NCBI RefSeq assembly: GCF_017876295.1
Contig: NZ_JAGINT010000001.1
Coordinates: forward strand, 2,728,001 to 2,792,000
Direction of reading: 5' to 3'
Length of the DNA stretch: 64,000 bases
From: Kribbella aluminosa
GTDB taxonomy: Bacteria; Actinomycetota; Actinomycetes; Propionibacteriales; Kribbellaceae
The notes beneath the pieces were generated by a model. That model saw nothing but the letters and a program-made list of their open reading frames with translations, had not been told where the DNA came from and ran no database searches. Position 1 is the stretch's first letter. Every line of letters begins with the position of its first letter. Positions 1-8,288 of this stretch are shown here, piece by piece. The position numbers and the translations under genes are program-made.

Positions 1-757
1 AATTCGACGCCGGCGACCCCCGCTTCTACCGCGACACCGACCAGCCCCACACCCCCACCACCCCCAACCAACACACCCAAACCTGGGCCGACATCGGCCT
101 CAACTACCCCCTCAACGAATACCGCGCCTGCTGGAAACACGCCGGCCAACCACTCGCCCAACGACAGACCGACCTCGACCCGACCTGGAGCCGGCTCGGG
201 CTGGGATCGATCGTTGCCTGGGGCATCGCTCAGGGCCTGCTCGGCTACGCGTTCAACTGCCCGGACATGATCGGCGGCGGACTCGCCTCGCAGTTCGAGC
301 TGGTCAGCTACGTGGCAGACTCCGAACGGTTCGTGCGGTGGGCGCAGGCCGCTGCACTGTTCCCGATGATGCAGTTCTCCCTCGCGCCCTGGCGTGTCCT
401 CACCGAGTCGGAGAACGCGATCGTCCGGGAGGCGATATCCATCCGTGAACGACTTGCCCCCTACCTGTGCGGTTTGGTCGAGCACGCTGCGACGACCGGT
501 GAACCGATCCTGCGCAGCATGGAGTACGTCTTCCCGCACCAGGGCTACGCCCGGATCACCGACCAGTTCATGCTCGGTAACGACATCCTCGTCGCGCCAG
601 TCCTCGAAAAGGTGCGCGCACCCGCACCGTCGCTGTTCCGCCAGGCGAGTGGCAACGGGACGACCAGACGATTCTCACCGGGCCAGAGGTCCTCGAGGTC
701 GATGCCCCCTTGGAGTCGCTGCCCTGGTTCAAGCGCCTGAACGATGGGCCGTCCTAG
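1..757 (+). pseudogene. GH31 family glycosidase, C-terminal part, frameshifted
   Basis: The window opens inside this gene (reading frame starting at base 3). The translated segment has a FDAGD motif like the catalytic nucleophile region of some GH31 alpha-glycosidases, then CPDMIGGG, typical of the GH31 barrel, and a later stretch with LGNDILVAPVLEK, the usual end of the barrel. Right after EK, at the GG of bases 611-612, the frame is lost. Resuming one frame over from base 614 gives a normal GH31 C-terminal domain (ARTRTVAVPPGEW through WFKRLNDG) ending at the TAG of 755-757. One missing G would explain it. It is either a recent pseudogene or a base-call error. Substrate cannot be told from this part. 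Confidence 0.75.
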
Positions 758-803
758 CCTCGACGTCGCGCCGGTTGTGAGTGGTCCGCGACGGATGGGA
801 CAG

Positions 804-1010
804 TCAGCGCAGATGCAATCGCCGACGAGCGCGGGAGCGGGTCCGCATGCCGCCCGGCCGTACTGTCGCGTACTCCGGATGGGACCAGTTCACGTCCTCG
901 GTGTAGGTGTGCTTGATCTGGATCATCAGCTTGTTCCGCCCCTGCTCCAGGTGGACGGCCTGCTTCGTCAGGTCCTTCTGCACCTCGACCGGTGTGGTCG
1001 GCGGTGTCAT
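804..1010 (-). pseudogene. Unidentified protein fragment
   Basis: The reverse strand encodes a peptide with natural composition (VQKDLTKQAVHLEQGRNKLM followed by IQIKHTYTEDVNWSHPEY) and third-position GC bias, but with no start region, no ribosome binding site and no full domain. It reads like a beta-strand-rich accessory domain of a secreted carbohydrate-active protein, but I do not recognise the family. It breaks off at about base 1010, exactly where an oppositely oriented CBM32 tail begins, so the junction looks like a rearrangement point. Confidence 0.35.
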
Positions 1011-1012
1011 GC

Positions 1013-1102
1013 GCGCGCTACATCCGGCTACGCGCGCTCAGCGAAGTGAACGGCAACCCGTGGACCTCGGCGGCCGAGATCAACATCGGCCGGTCCGACT
1101 GA
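1013..1102 (+). pseudogene. C-terminal remnant of an F5/8 type C (CBM32) domain
   Basis: About 29 codons ending in TGA at 1100-1102 read ARYIRLRALSEVNGNPWTSA then AEINIG. This is the conserved last strand of many actinobacterial discoidin/CBM32 carbohydrate-binding domains. The upstream part of the domain and of the parent enzyme is missing; the frame collapses before base 1013 and meets an opposite-strand fragment. It is too short to be a gene. Confidence 0.6.
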
Positions 1103-1487
1103 CCACCGACCGATCCCAGACATGCCGTGTTCGCGTTCATGGAAGGGGTGACGTAGACCGGGAACCGGGAGCGAACGACGTCACTGCCTGAGATCTTGCC
1201 CTCGGCAACGTGGAGGGTCTTCGAGCCTTGCTGGCAAAGGCATCAAGGCGATCCCGGATGTGCCGCGACCTCCGGCTCCTGAGGACGCAGATCTGCCCGG
1301 TTGTCTCGGGTTTCCCTTGCGTTTGATCGCCTGCCGGAGGTGCGACACGTGCCGTCCCTAGCCTCCCTCGGGGGTCCCGGCTGGGCGGGACCGACGGTCG
1401 ATGCGAGCCCCGCTGACACTGCACCTCCTGGCAGTCGACAGCGCAGTCGAGCTGCTTCCCCATCAGTCGCCCGGAAGGGATCAGTCA
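1103..1487. other. Non-coding stretch, nothing recognised
   Basis: 385 bases between the CBM32 remnant and the phosphoesterase gene. No reading frame here gives a recognisable domain. The only signal I can support is the purine-rich ribosome binding site GGAAGGGA at 1472-1479 ahead of the next gene. Confidence 0.5.
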
Positions 1488-4400
1488 ATGCGAGTAACAC
1501 GTCAACGGCGTGAGAGGGCCCGAGCGGTTCGTCGCTCCCGGCTGAAGGGACGGATACCGCTCCTCGCGACAACCGCGCTGGCCGTCGCGGCCGCAGGAAC
1601 CAGCGCGTTCGCGCAGACCAGTCAGTTCGGTTTCGAGCAGGTCGGTCAGACGACCGATCGGGGCCAGGTCGTGTCCGACGACCAGTACATCAAGCCGATC
1701 GGGCAGCGTCTGGTCATCCCTTACGGCAAGATCATGTCGTCCTCGGTCAGCCCGGACGGCACCCATCTCGCCGCCTCGCTCACCGACGGCGGGCAGGTGC
1801 TCGCGATCGTGGACCTCAAGAGCTACAAGGTGCAGCAGTACGTCGGCAACAACGCGCAGTCGGATCTACGCATCAGCGGCGGCGACGTCGGTCAGGAAGG
1901 GCCGACGTACTCGCCGGACGGTTCGCAGCTGTGGCTGGGCCGGACGAACGGCTACACCAGGTTCACTGTGAAGCCCGACGGCAGCCTCTCCGACCCGACG
2001 AACATCGGTATCGCGGCGCAGGGGTCGAAGCACGCACTGTCGGCCGGGCTGGTCTTCTCGGACGACGGCAAGACCGTGTACGTCGATGTCAACGGCCAGA
2101 ATCGGGTCATCGCTCTCGATGCCGCGACAGGCGCCGTCCAGCAGAGCTGGCCCGTGGGTATCGCCCCGCGTGGCATGGCCAGGGTCGGCGACAAGGTGTA
2201 CGTCAGCAACGAGGGCGGCCGGCAGGCGAAGCCCATGCCCGGCAGCCTGCTGGACCAGGTCAGCGCGGTCACCGCGAGCGGCGGCAACCCGCCGGATGAA
2301 GCCGCCGTGAACCTCAAGGACCGGGATCCGTCGACCAAGTGGCTGGCGTCCCAGCTGACCGGCTGGGTGACCTACGAGCTGGCCAAGCCTGCAGCGGTTG
2401 TTCACTACTCGCTGACCTCCGCGAACGACTCGCCGGGCCGCGACCCCAAGGACTTTACCCTGCAGGGGTCGAACGACGGTGGCAGCTGGACCGACCTGGA
2501 CAAGCGGACAGGTCAGCGCTTCGATTCGCGGTACAGCACCAACAGCTACACGTTCACGAACACCACGGCGTACCGCTACTACCGGCTGAGTGTCACCGCG
2601 AACTACGGAGACCCGCTCCTGCAGCTCAGCGGCTGGGACATCAGCGACTCGACCGCTCCGGCTGAGACCACGATGAACTCCTACGGCACCGCGGTGCCGG
2701 CCGATCCGTTCACCGGCTCGTCCACCACGGGCACGGTCAGCGTCGTCGACTTGGCGAACCCGACGGCCGCTGCCGCAAGCATCGTCGTGGGTCTGCATCC
2801 GACCTCCGTGTACGCCAAGAACGGAGCGGTGTTCGTCACCAATACAGCCACCGACAACGTGTCGGTGATCGACGCGTCGAAGGGCAAGGTCGTCCAGACC
2901 ATCGCCACCCAGCCGTGGCCGGAGGCCTCGGCGGGCTACGAGCCCACCGCGGTGAACCTTACCGACGATGGCCACCTGCTGGTGACCCTCGGCCGCGCGA
3001 ATGCGATCGCGGTCTACCGATACAAGAGCCCGCTGGAGCCCGTCAGCTACATCGGCCTGCTGCCGACGGACTACTTCCCGTCGGCGATCACCACCGCCGG
3101 CGACAACGTCGTGGTGTCGAACACCCGCGGTGTCGACGCCCGCCGGGACACCACGGCCGCCGGTCACAGCACGCACGACACCACGTCGAGCCTGACCAAG
3201 TTCCAGTTGCCGGACGACCAGGCGATCAGGAAGTACACCAAGACCGTCTTCGACCAGAACGGCTGGACCAAGGGCTCGGCGCAGGTCGCCACGGACAAGG
3301 GCCACCGCAATCCGGTGCCGGTCCCGGCGAAGCTTGGTGCCCCGTCGACGATCAAGCACGTGTTCCTGATCGTCAAGGAGAACCGCACCTACGACCAGGT
3401 GTACGGCGACATCCCGGCGGGCAACGGCAACCCGGCGCTCACGCAGTACGGCGAGAACGTGACGCCGAACCAGCACGCGCTGGCCAAGCAGTTCGGGTTG
3501 TACGACAACACCTACGACATCGGCACGAACTCCGCCGAGGGCCACAGTTGGCTGATGCAGGCCGACAACCCGGAGTACACCGAGTCCACGGCCGGCGAGT
3601 ACCAGCGCAGCTACGACTCGTACAACGACGTCCTCGGCCACCAGAAGAGCGGCTTCATCTGGACCGGTGCGGAGGCGGCGGGCAAAACCGCACGGGACTT
3701 CGGCGAGTACCAGATGCAGCAGAACAACAAACCGTCCAGTGCGAACTGGCAGAACCTGTACTGCGACACCAAGACCATGGCGGCGAACCCCGCGCAGAAC
3801 ACCGCCTATCCCATGTACTCGAACGTGGACATCCCGTCGCTCAGCAGCATCTCGGTGCACGGCTACCCGGGCGGCGACCTGAGCATTCCGGACATCTACC
3901 GGTACGAGATCTGGAAGCGTGACTTCGAGAGGAACGGGCCGGCGAACCTCAACATGTTCTGGTTCCCCAACGACCACACCGGTGGTCCGACGACCGGCCC
4001 CGCTCAGGTCGCGGACAACGACCTCGCCGTCGGCAAGGTCGTCGACACCATCTCGCACAGCAAGTACTGGAAGGACTCCGCGATCTTCGTGGTCGAGGAC
4101 GACTCCCAAGCCGGTGTCGACCACGTCGACGGCCACCGTGCCCCGATCCAGATCATCAGCCCCTGGGCTCAGCACGGCGCGGTGGACAGCCGTTACTACA
4201 CCCAGATCACGATGATCCGCACGATCGAGCAGATTCTCGGGATCCACCCGATGAACCAGAAGGACAGCGCCGCCACCCCGATGCGTACGGCGTTCACCAA
4301 CAAGCCCGACTACACGCCGTTCACTGCGCTGCCCAACCGGACCCCGCTGACTCAGGGTCTGTCGACCCTGCCGTCCTGTGGAGCGGACACGCCGGCGGCG

Positions 4401-4664
4401 CAGGACCCGAACGCCGCGCCCGCGCCCACAGGCAAGGTGCCGGCGGCCGAGCAGGCGGTCGCGGCGAAGTGGGAGGCCTGGAAGCTGGCTCAGCCGTTCA
4501 CCGGGCCGAGTGCCAAGGTCGACTCCGCCCACCCCGAACAGATGAACCGCTTCTCTTGGTACGAGGCACACGGGTTTGCCAAGCCCTACCCGGGTGACAC
4601 CAAGCTCTACACGCCGGGCGAGGTACCGGGCGCCTACATCCCGGGCTCCGACAGCGACGGCTGA
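1488..4664 (+). CDS. Secreted beta-propeller / discoidin phosphoesterase
   Basis: 1058 residues from ATG 1488, chosen because GGAAGGGA lies 8 bases upstream and the next 40 residues form a basic, hydrophobic signal peptide ending near AFAQ. Domain order: YVTN-type propeller blades (about 55-255), a complete F5/8 type C (discoidin) domain (about 257-390, with DRDPSTKWLA), more propeller blades (about 400-560), then a phosphoesterase-family domain (about 620-960) with HVFLIVKENRTYDQ and the metal-site run EDDSQAGVDHVDGH. The family (PF04185, acid phosphatase/phospholipase C-like) hydrolyses phosphate esters outside the cell. The discoidin domain sits inside the propeller, not at an end. Neighbours are gene fragments, so context gives no pathway. 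Substrate unknown. Confidence 0.85.
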   Translation: MRVTRQRRERARAVRRSRLKGRIPLLATTALAVAAAGTSAFAQTSQFGFEQVGQTTDRGQVVSDDQYIKPIGQRLVIPYGKIMSSSVSPDGTHLAASLTDGGQVLAIVDLKSYKVQQYVGNNAQSDLRISGGDVGQEGPTYSPDGSQLWLGRTNGYTRFTVKPDGSLSDPTNIGIAAQGSKHALSAGLVFSDDGKTVYVDVNGQNRVIALDAATGAVQQSWPVGIAPRGMARVGDKVYVSNEGGRQAKPMPGSLLDQVSAVTASGGNPPDEAAVNLKDRDPSTKWLASQLTGWVTYELAKPAAVVHYSLTSANDSPGRDPKDFTLQGSNDGGSWTDLDKRTGQRFDSRYSTNSYTFTNTTAYRYYRLSVTANYGDPLLQLSGWDISDSTAPAETTMNSYGTAVPADPFTGSSTTGTVSVVDLANPTAAAASIVVGLHPTSVYAKNGAVFVTNTATDNVSVIDASKGKVVQTIATQPWPEASAGYEPTAVNLTDDGHLLVTLGRANAIAVYRYKSPLEPVSYIGLLPTDYFPSAITTAGDNVVVSNTRGVDARRDTTAAGHSTHDTTSSLTKFQLPDDQAIRKYTKTVFDQNGWTKGSAQVATDKGHRNPVPVPAKLGAPSTIKHVFLIVKENRTYDQVYGDIPAGNGNPALTQYGENVTPNQHALAKQFGLYDNTYDIGTNSAEGHSWLMQADNPEYTESTAGEYQRSYDSYNDVLGHQKSGFIWTGAEAAGKTARDFGEYQMQQNNKPSSANWQNLYCDTKTMAANPAQNTAYPMYSNVDIPSLSSISVHGYPGGDLSIPDIYRYEIWKRDFERNGPANLNMFWFPNDHTGGPTTGPAQVADNDLAVGKVVDTISHSKYWKDSAIFVVEDDSQAGVDHVDGHRAPIQIISPWAQHGAVDSRYYTQITMIRTIEQILGIHPMNQKDSAATPMRTAFTNKPDYTPFTALPNRTPLTQGLSTLPSCGADTPAAQDPNAAPAPTGKVPAAEQAVAAKWEAWKLAQPFTGPSAKVDSAHPEQMNRFSWYEAHGFAKPYPGDTKLYTPGEVPGAYIPGSDSDG

Positions 4665-4770
4665 CCCGCTCGACGGAACACTGCACGACGGCCAGGCGGC
4701 CAGCCTGAACCCAGCCGTGTGAGCAACCACAGGAAGGAAGCCGGGTCCGACCCAGCTGACTGCCCGGATG

Positions 4771-4807
4771 CCGGGTGTCCTCGCCTCCGCCGAGGTGAGG
4801 ACACCGG
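4771..4807 (+). terminator. Possible stem-loop downstream of the phosphoesterase
   Basis: CCGGGTGTCCTC and GAGGACACCGG can pair across a short GC-rich loop, with one bulge. It lies about 110 bases after the phosphoesterase stop and has no U-tract, so it could be an inefficient terminator or chance in GC-rich DNA. Confidence 0.3.
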
Positions 4808-4997
4808 CCTCGCCGTGGTGGCGGTGGGTGCGGACCTGTACCTCGGCAGGGTTCTGAGCAACGCGGGCCAAGGCCCAGAGTCGGGAGTCATCGTCGGCAT
4901 GGAGTGGGCCGTGGCGCAGGGCACGGACGTCGTCAGCATGAGCCTGGGCTCGGATACCCCGAGTGACGGCACAGACCCACTCAGCCAGTCCGTCGAC
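4803..4997 (+). pseudogene. Subtilisin-like (S8) peptidase fragment
   Basis: About 65 codons match the segment of S8 peptidases between the catalytic His and the substrate-binding Ser-Leu-Gly strand. The frame reads VAVGADLYLGRVLSNAGQG, then VGMEWAVAQGTDVVSMSLG, then DGTDPLSQSVD, the usual order in actinobacterial secreted subtilases. Neither the catalytic Asp/His regions nor the GTSMA serine region is present. It is followed directly by unrelated sequence, so it is a relic. Confidence 0.7.
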
Positions 4998-5181
4998 CGG
5001 CGACCGAAAGAGGACCGCGCGCTGCTCTGGCCGCAGTACGGCTTCAGCCTGGACAGCGCGAACAGTGCCCACCGCGGTCGTACCGACGTGTTCGATCTGG
5101 GCTTCGCGCTCGAGAACGGGACGGGCTCCGGATGCCAACCGGGTCGACGTGGCCACGGTCGGCCCGACGCTGATGGTCACG

Positions 5182-5415
5182 CCGGACGCCTTCGCCCAGC
5201 GGACCGTCGAAGCGATGCGCAGGTTGACCGTGGGGCCGGGGATGGAGCCGGCCTCCCAGGTCGGGCCGCTCATCGATCTCAGGAGCCGGCGGAAGCTGAC
5301 TCGCGTCGTGGGCGAGATCGTCGCCCAGGGCACCGAAATTTTGCTGGACGGCTCGAACCTGTCTGGGCCGGGCTGTTTCTCCGCGCCGACAGTTCTTCAC
5401 ATCGCCGCCCCATGA
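5182..5415 (+). pseudogene. Aldehyde dehydrogenase fragment
   Basis: A frame different from the subtilase piece encodes a run typical of the region after the catalytic cysteine in NAD(P)-dependent aldehyde dehydrogenases: TVEAMRRLTVGPGMEPASQV, GPLID, a helix, then GPGCFSAPTVL. The cofactor-binding half, the catalytic Cys and the C-terminal oligomerisation part are absent. With the subtilase piece just upstream it marks this interval as a patchwork of gene debris. Confidence 0.7.
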
Positions 5416-5474
5416 CGCGCACGCCGAGATCCAGACCGACCGGGAAGGCCGCTCGTTCGCGCTGGTGCGCCCGA

Positions 5475-6245
5475 CTAGTAGCCGGGGAAAACCTTCCGGA
5501 GATCGTCCAGCGTGACGTTGCCGGTCACAGTGACGCCAGCGGCGTGCTCGGCGCCGAGCCGCCCGGTCAGCAGCCGCACCACGGCCTCTTTCGGACCCTC
5601 GAAGGTGGCTGTCGGGTCATCGACCGCGTCGGTCACGGTGACCGCGTCGGTGATCTCGATGCCGCCGCCCGGGATCGCCAGGCGGACCTGCTGCTCGAGC
5701 TGGTCGGTCTTGGCGGAGAAACCCAGCAGGAAGGCCAGCGGCCCACCGAAGAGCTCGAGGAGCAGCTCGGCGGAGTCCGAATCCACAGTCGCCGACGGGT
5801 TGATTCCGACGCGCACGTCCCAGGCGTGGTTGGCGACCTCGTTGAGCCGCAGGGCGAGCGCGACGATCAGCGGCACCGGTTCCGGCATGATACGCAGGTC
5901 GATCTGGCGATCGCGCTGCTCGGCGCTGAGCCCTTCGACCGTGTCGAGGTACTCCGCGTCGTGTTTGAGGAACCCGGCCGCTTGGTCGGCCGGGGACGAG
6001 GCGTTCCACCGGTCCCAGATCGACTGGTTGTCCTCAGCCTCGACCTGCTCGCCGGCGGTGGTCGCGATCGGTTGCCGACTGATCTCGGCACCGCTTCCGA
6101 GGTGCGAGAGCACCTGCGCCACGGTCCAGTCCTTCGCCCCGCTGCGGCTCCTCAGTTGTTCCTCGGACAAGGTCGGCACCAGTGCGGCGAGGGTGTCGTG
6201 GTTGGCACGGAGCGCCGCGATGGCGCGGTCGACAGATGTGGTCAT
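5475..6245 (-). CDS. DinB / maleylpyruvate isomerase N-terminal-like protein
   Basis: 256 residues. I use ATG at 6245, since the longer open frame upstream is arginine-rich and runs into the folP remnant. The N-terminus (VDRAIAALRANHDTLAALVP then LSEEQL) and DWTVAQVLSHLGSGAEI are typical of the TIGR03083-type four-helix fold shared by mycothiol-dependent maleylpyruvate isomerases and DinB proteins. A second conserved piece is RLNEVANHAWDVRVG, with the His usually used as a metal ligand. The C-terminal third resembles the SCP2-like domain found in this family. Such proteins often use mycothiol; the substrate cannot be predicted. It stands alone between pseudogenes. Confidence 0.75.
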   Translation of the reverse strand: MTTSVDRAIAALRANHDTLAALVPTLSEEQLRSRSGAKDWTVAQVLSHLGSGAEISRQPIATTAGEQVEAEDNQSIWDRWNASSPADQAAGFLKHDAEYLDTVEGLSAEQRDRQIDLRIMPEPVPLIVALALRLNEVANHAWDVRVGINPSATVDSDSAELLLELFGGPLAFLLGFSAKTDQLEQQVRLAIPGGGIEITDAVTVTDAVDDPTATFEGPKEAVVRLLTGRLGAEHAAGVTVTGNVTLDDLRKVFPGY

Positions 6246-6303
6246 ACGGGGGTCAACCTCGCAGCCCACGGCTTTCTTCCGACCAGCTGCGCGCTCTCGG
6301 CGA

Positions 6304-7129
6304 TTACCGTTCCTTGGCCAGCGCCGTAAAGATCGTGAGCGCGTCCGAAATCGCAGCAACGTCGTGGGTGCGGATGAAGTCCGCGCCTTGACCGGCCGCG
6401 TACAACTCTGCTGCGAGGGTGGCCGGCCCGATGTCGACGAGGTCTCTGCCTGTGAGAGCGCGAAGAAACGACTTCCTCGACGGTGAGACCGAACCTGGCC
6501 CTTATCTCGTCAAGCCCTCCCAGGACCATGACCGACGGCTCCGGGGCACTACTGAGGAAGTATCCGAGTCCGGGATCTACGACCAAGCGCTCGCGGTTGA
6601 TGCCGGCGGCCTGAAGAGCTGCGAGGCGATCGCGGAAGAACTGTTCAAGCCCCTGTCGCACTGTTGGCGCATCGATCCGCACTTTGGTAGCTGGACCGCG
6701 GCGCTGGACCGAGTGCACGACGATGTGCGAACAGCCACTGTCGGGCAGCTCGGCGTACTGTTCCGGGTCGGGGAACCCTTGGATGTCGTTGAGATAGGTG
6801 GCACCGTGAGCGGCAGCGAACAGCTGTGTCTGAGGTGTGAACGAGTCGACCGACACAGGTACGCGGGCGGCCACCAGTTCGTCCAGGACGTCGGCCAGCC
6901 GGCGTTTTTCCTCTTCGACGCTTACTCGCTCGGCGCCTGGATGGCTGGCCGCAGCGCCGAGTTCGATGATGTCGGCGCCCGCGTCCAGCAGTCGCCAGGC
7001 CTGCGCCAAGGCGTCTTCGGTCGCCAGAAACCTGCCGCCGTCGGAGAACGAGTCAGCGGCGACGTTGACAATCCCGACCAGCCGGGGCCTTTCGGCCCAC
7101 AATGCCGGAGCAGTGAATTCATGCATCAC
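6304..7129 (-). pseudogene. folP: Dihydropteroate synthase-like gene, frameshifted
   Basis: The N-terminal 220 residues are good dihydropteroate synthase: LVGIVNVAADSFSDGG (pterin loop), DAGADIIELGAAASHPGAER, VPVSVDSFTP and LNDIQGF. After RFGLTV the frame fails near base 6480. The expected C-terminus (SPSRKSFLRALTGRDLVDIG through FTALAKER) continues in another frame to the TAA at 6304-6306. Total length (about 275 codons) is normal for the family, so a small indel is the only lesion. The SRKSF strand is preserved. It may be a recently inactivated paralogue of folP, or a sequencing error. Confidence 0.75.
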
Positions 7130-7223
7130 GTCGTGCCTCCCAGAGAGTTCCCAGAGGCCCAGGCGCGCGGCACGACGTCAGATGACGGGGCCGCTCCACG
7201 ACGGTGATCCATCCAGACGCCAG

Positions 7224-8144
7224 TCACGGCCCATCGGACAGCCTACCCACGTCTCGACGAATCGCGCCGGGTTTTGTGGCGTCCTGGCGGTCGGGTACGA
7301 CCTGGGCCTGGTCGGCATCGGGGTACGGCGCGGCGGCCAGTGCCTGCCGGCGGAGTGCTTCGTCGGGGCGGGTGTGGATCCGGTCGGCCAGGTGGTCCGG
7401 CAGGTAGCGCGGCGACCCGACCGCGAGGCAGTCGCGCAGGATCCGGGCGGTCTTGTCGGCCATCTGGGTGATCCGCCGTGCTTCGCCGCAGGACTCGGCC
7501 AGCGCGACCATCCCGTGGTTGCCGAGGTAGATCACACGTGGGCGCTCGTCTCGCCGGTCGAGGAACTCCAGGATCGCGGTTCGTGCCCGGCGGCCGAGCT
7601 CCAGCCCGGGATCGACGTACGGCAGGAGGATCTGCTCGCGTCCGAGGACGACGATCTGGTCCGGGAACAGGGCCCCGCCGACGAGTGCCTGGGCCCGGTC
7701 GGAGCAGCCGATCGCGTTGACCGACTGCGGGTGGCAGTGGGCGACCACGTTCGCGCCGTGGGTGAGCGCTGCGGCATGCAGGAGGGACTCGACCGACGGC
7801 TGTGGTGCCGTGGGGTCGAGCCGGCTGTCGAGGAGTGCGCGCTGGACGTCGGTGTCGTCGGCGTCCGGTGCGTCGAGCAGTTCGAGCAGCGGCTGCAGGC
7901 GGACCTCCACGAAGGTCGCGTGCTCGAGCGACGTGCCACTGGCCTTGACCAGCATCCGGTGCGCGCCGGTCCGGGCGGATACGTTTCCCTCACCGAGTAC
8001 CGCGAGCTCCCTGTTCCCGTCGCCCATCCACCGGGCCAAGGACGCCAGTTCTGCCACCAGCTCCGCGGGCAGCGGCTCGGTCGCCACAGCGTCGAACAGC
8101 GCCGTCTCCGGCTGGGGGTGGGCGTCGGTGGGTGTCTGGTTCAC
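7224..8144 (-). CDS. Class II aldolase, probable L-rhamnulose-1-phosphate aldolase
   Basis: 306 residues from a GTG at 8144, chosen because GGAGG lies 5-9 bases upstream. It has the class II aldolase/adducin fold: GEGNVSARTG near the N-terminus (phosphate and substrate loop), AHCHPQSVNA with the paired zinc-binding histidines, and YLGNHGMVALAES with the third histidine. Family members cleave fuculose- or rhamnulose-1-phosphate to dihydroxyacetone phosphate and lactaldehyde. The rhamnose isomerase and rhamnulokinase genes lie nearby in the same operator-defined regulon, so rhamnulose-1-phosphate is the likely substrate. It is divergent from the secreted gene at 8289, with a perfect operator between them. 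Fuculose-phosphate aldolase is the main alternative. Confidence 0.75.
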   Translation of the reverse strand: MNQTPTDAHPQPETALFDAVATEPLPAELVAELASLARWMGDGNRELAVLGEGNVSARTGAHRMLVKASGTSLEHATFVEVRLQPLLELLDAPDADDTDVQRALLDSRLDPTAPQPSVESLLHAAALTHGANVVAHCHPQSVNAIGCSDRAQALVGGALFPDQIVVLGREQILLPYVDPGLELGRRARTAILEFLDRRDERPRVIYLGNHGMVALAESCGEARRITQMADKTARILRDCLAVGSPRYLPDHLADRIHTRPDEALRRQALAAAPYPDADQAQVVPDRQDATKPGAIRRDVGRLSDGP

Positions 8145-8174
8145 AGGTCCTCCGGTTCCGGCCATCGCGGGCCG

Positions 8175-8204
8175 TTGACGTGTACGCGAGTCCGGGCGTA
8201 GGTT
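8175..8204 (+). promoter_or_regulatory. Predicted promoter for the secreted glycosidase-like gene
   Basis: TTGACG (8175-8180) and TAGGTT (8199-8204) are spaced 18 bases apart, a plausible sigma-70-type pair. The rhamnose-regulon operator begins 6 bases after the -10 box, where a bound repressor would block initiation. Confidence 0.45.
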
Positions 8205-8210
8205 CCTCGC

Positions 8211-8228
8211 AATTGGAGCGCTCCAATG
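8211..8228. promoter_or_regulatory. LacI-type operator (rhamnose regulon, site 1)
   Basis: AATTGGAGCGCTCCAATG contains a perfect 16-bp palindrome centred on CG, the usual LacI-family design. It lies between the divergent aldolase (7224-8144) and secreted protein (8289-10556) genes and matches four other sites in this window. The LacI protein encoded at 12948-13952 is the likely ligand-responsive repressor. Confidence 0.75.
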
Positions 8229-8288
8229 ATGCATCTCCGACGAGCTCGACACCACCCCTTCTGCCGCCCTGGACCCGGGAGGAACTCG

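Noticed and set aside
1866..5333. Minus-strand open frame of 1155 codons
   Set aside because: It is antisense to the phosphoesterase gene and has the Arg/Val/Gly/His-rich composition of a high-GC shadow frame; no domain visible.
4719..6329. Plus-strand open frame of 536 codons
   Set aside because: It strings together the subtilase relic and then runs antisense through the DinB-like gene; only the short relic is meaningful.
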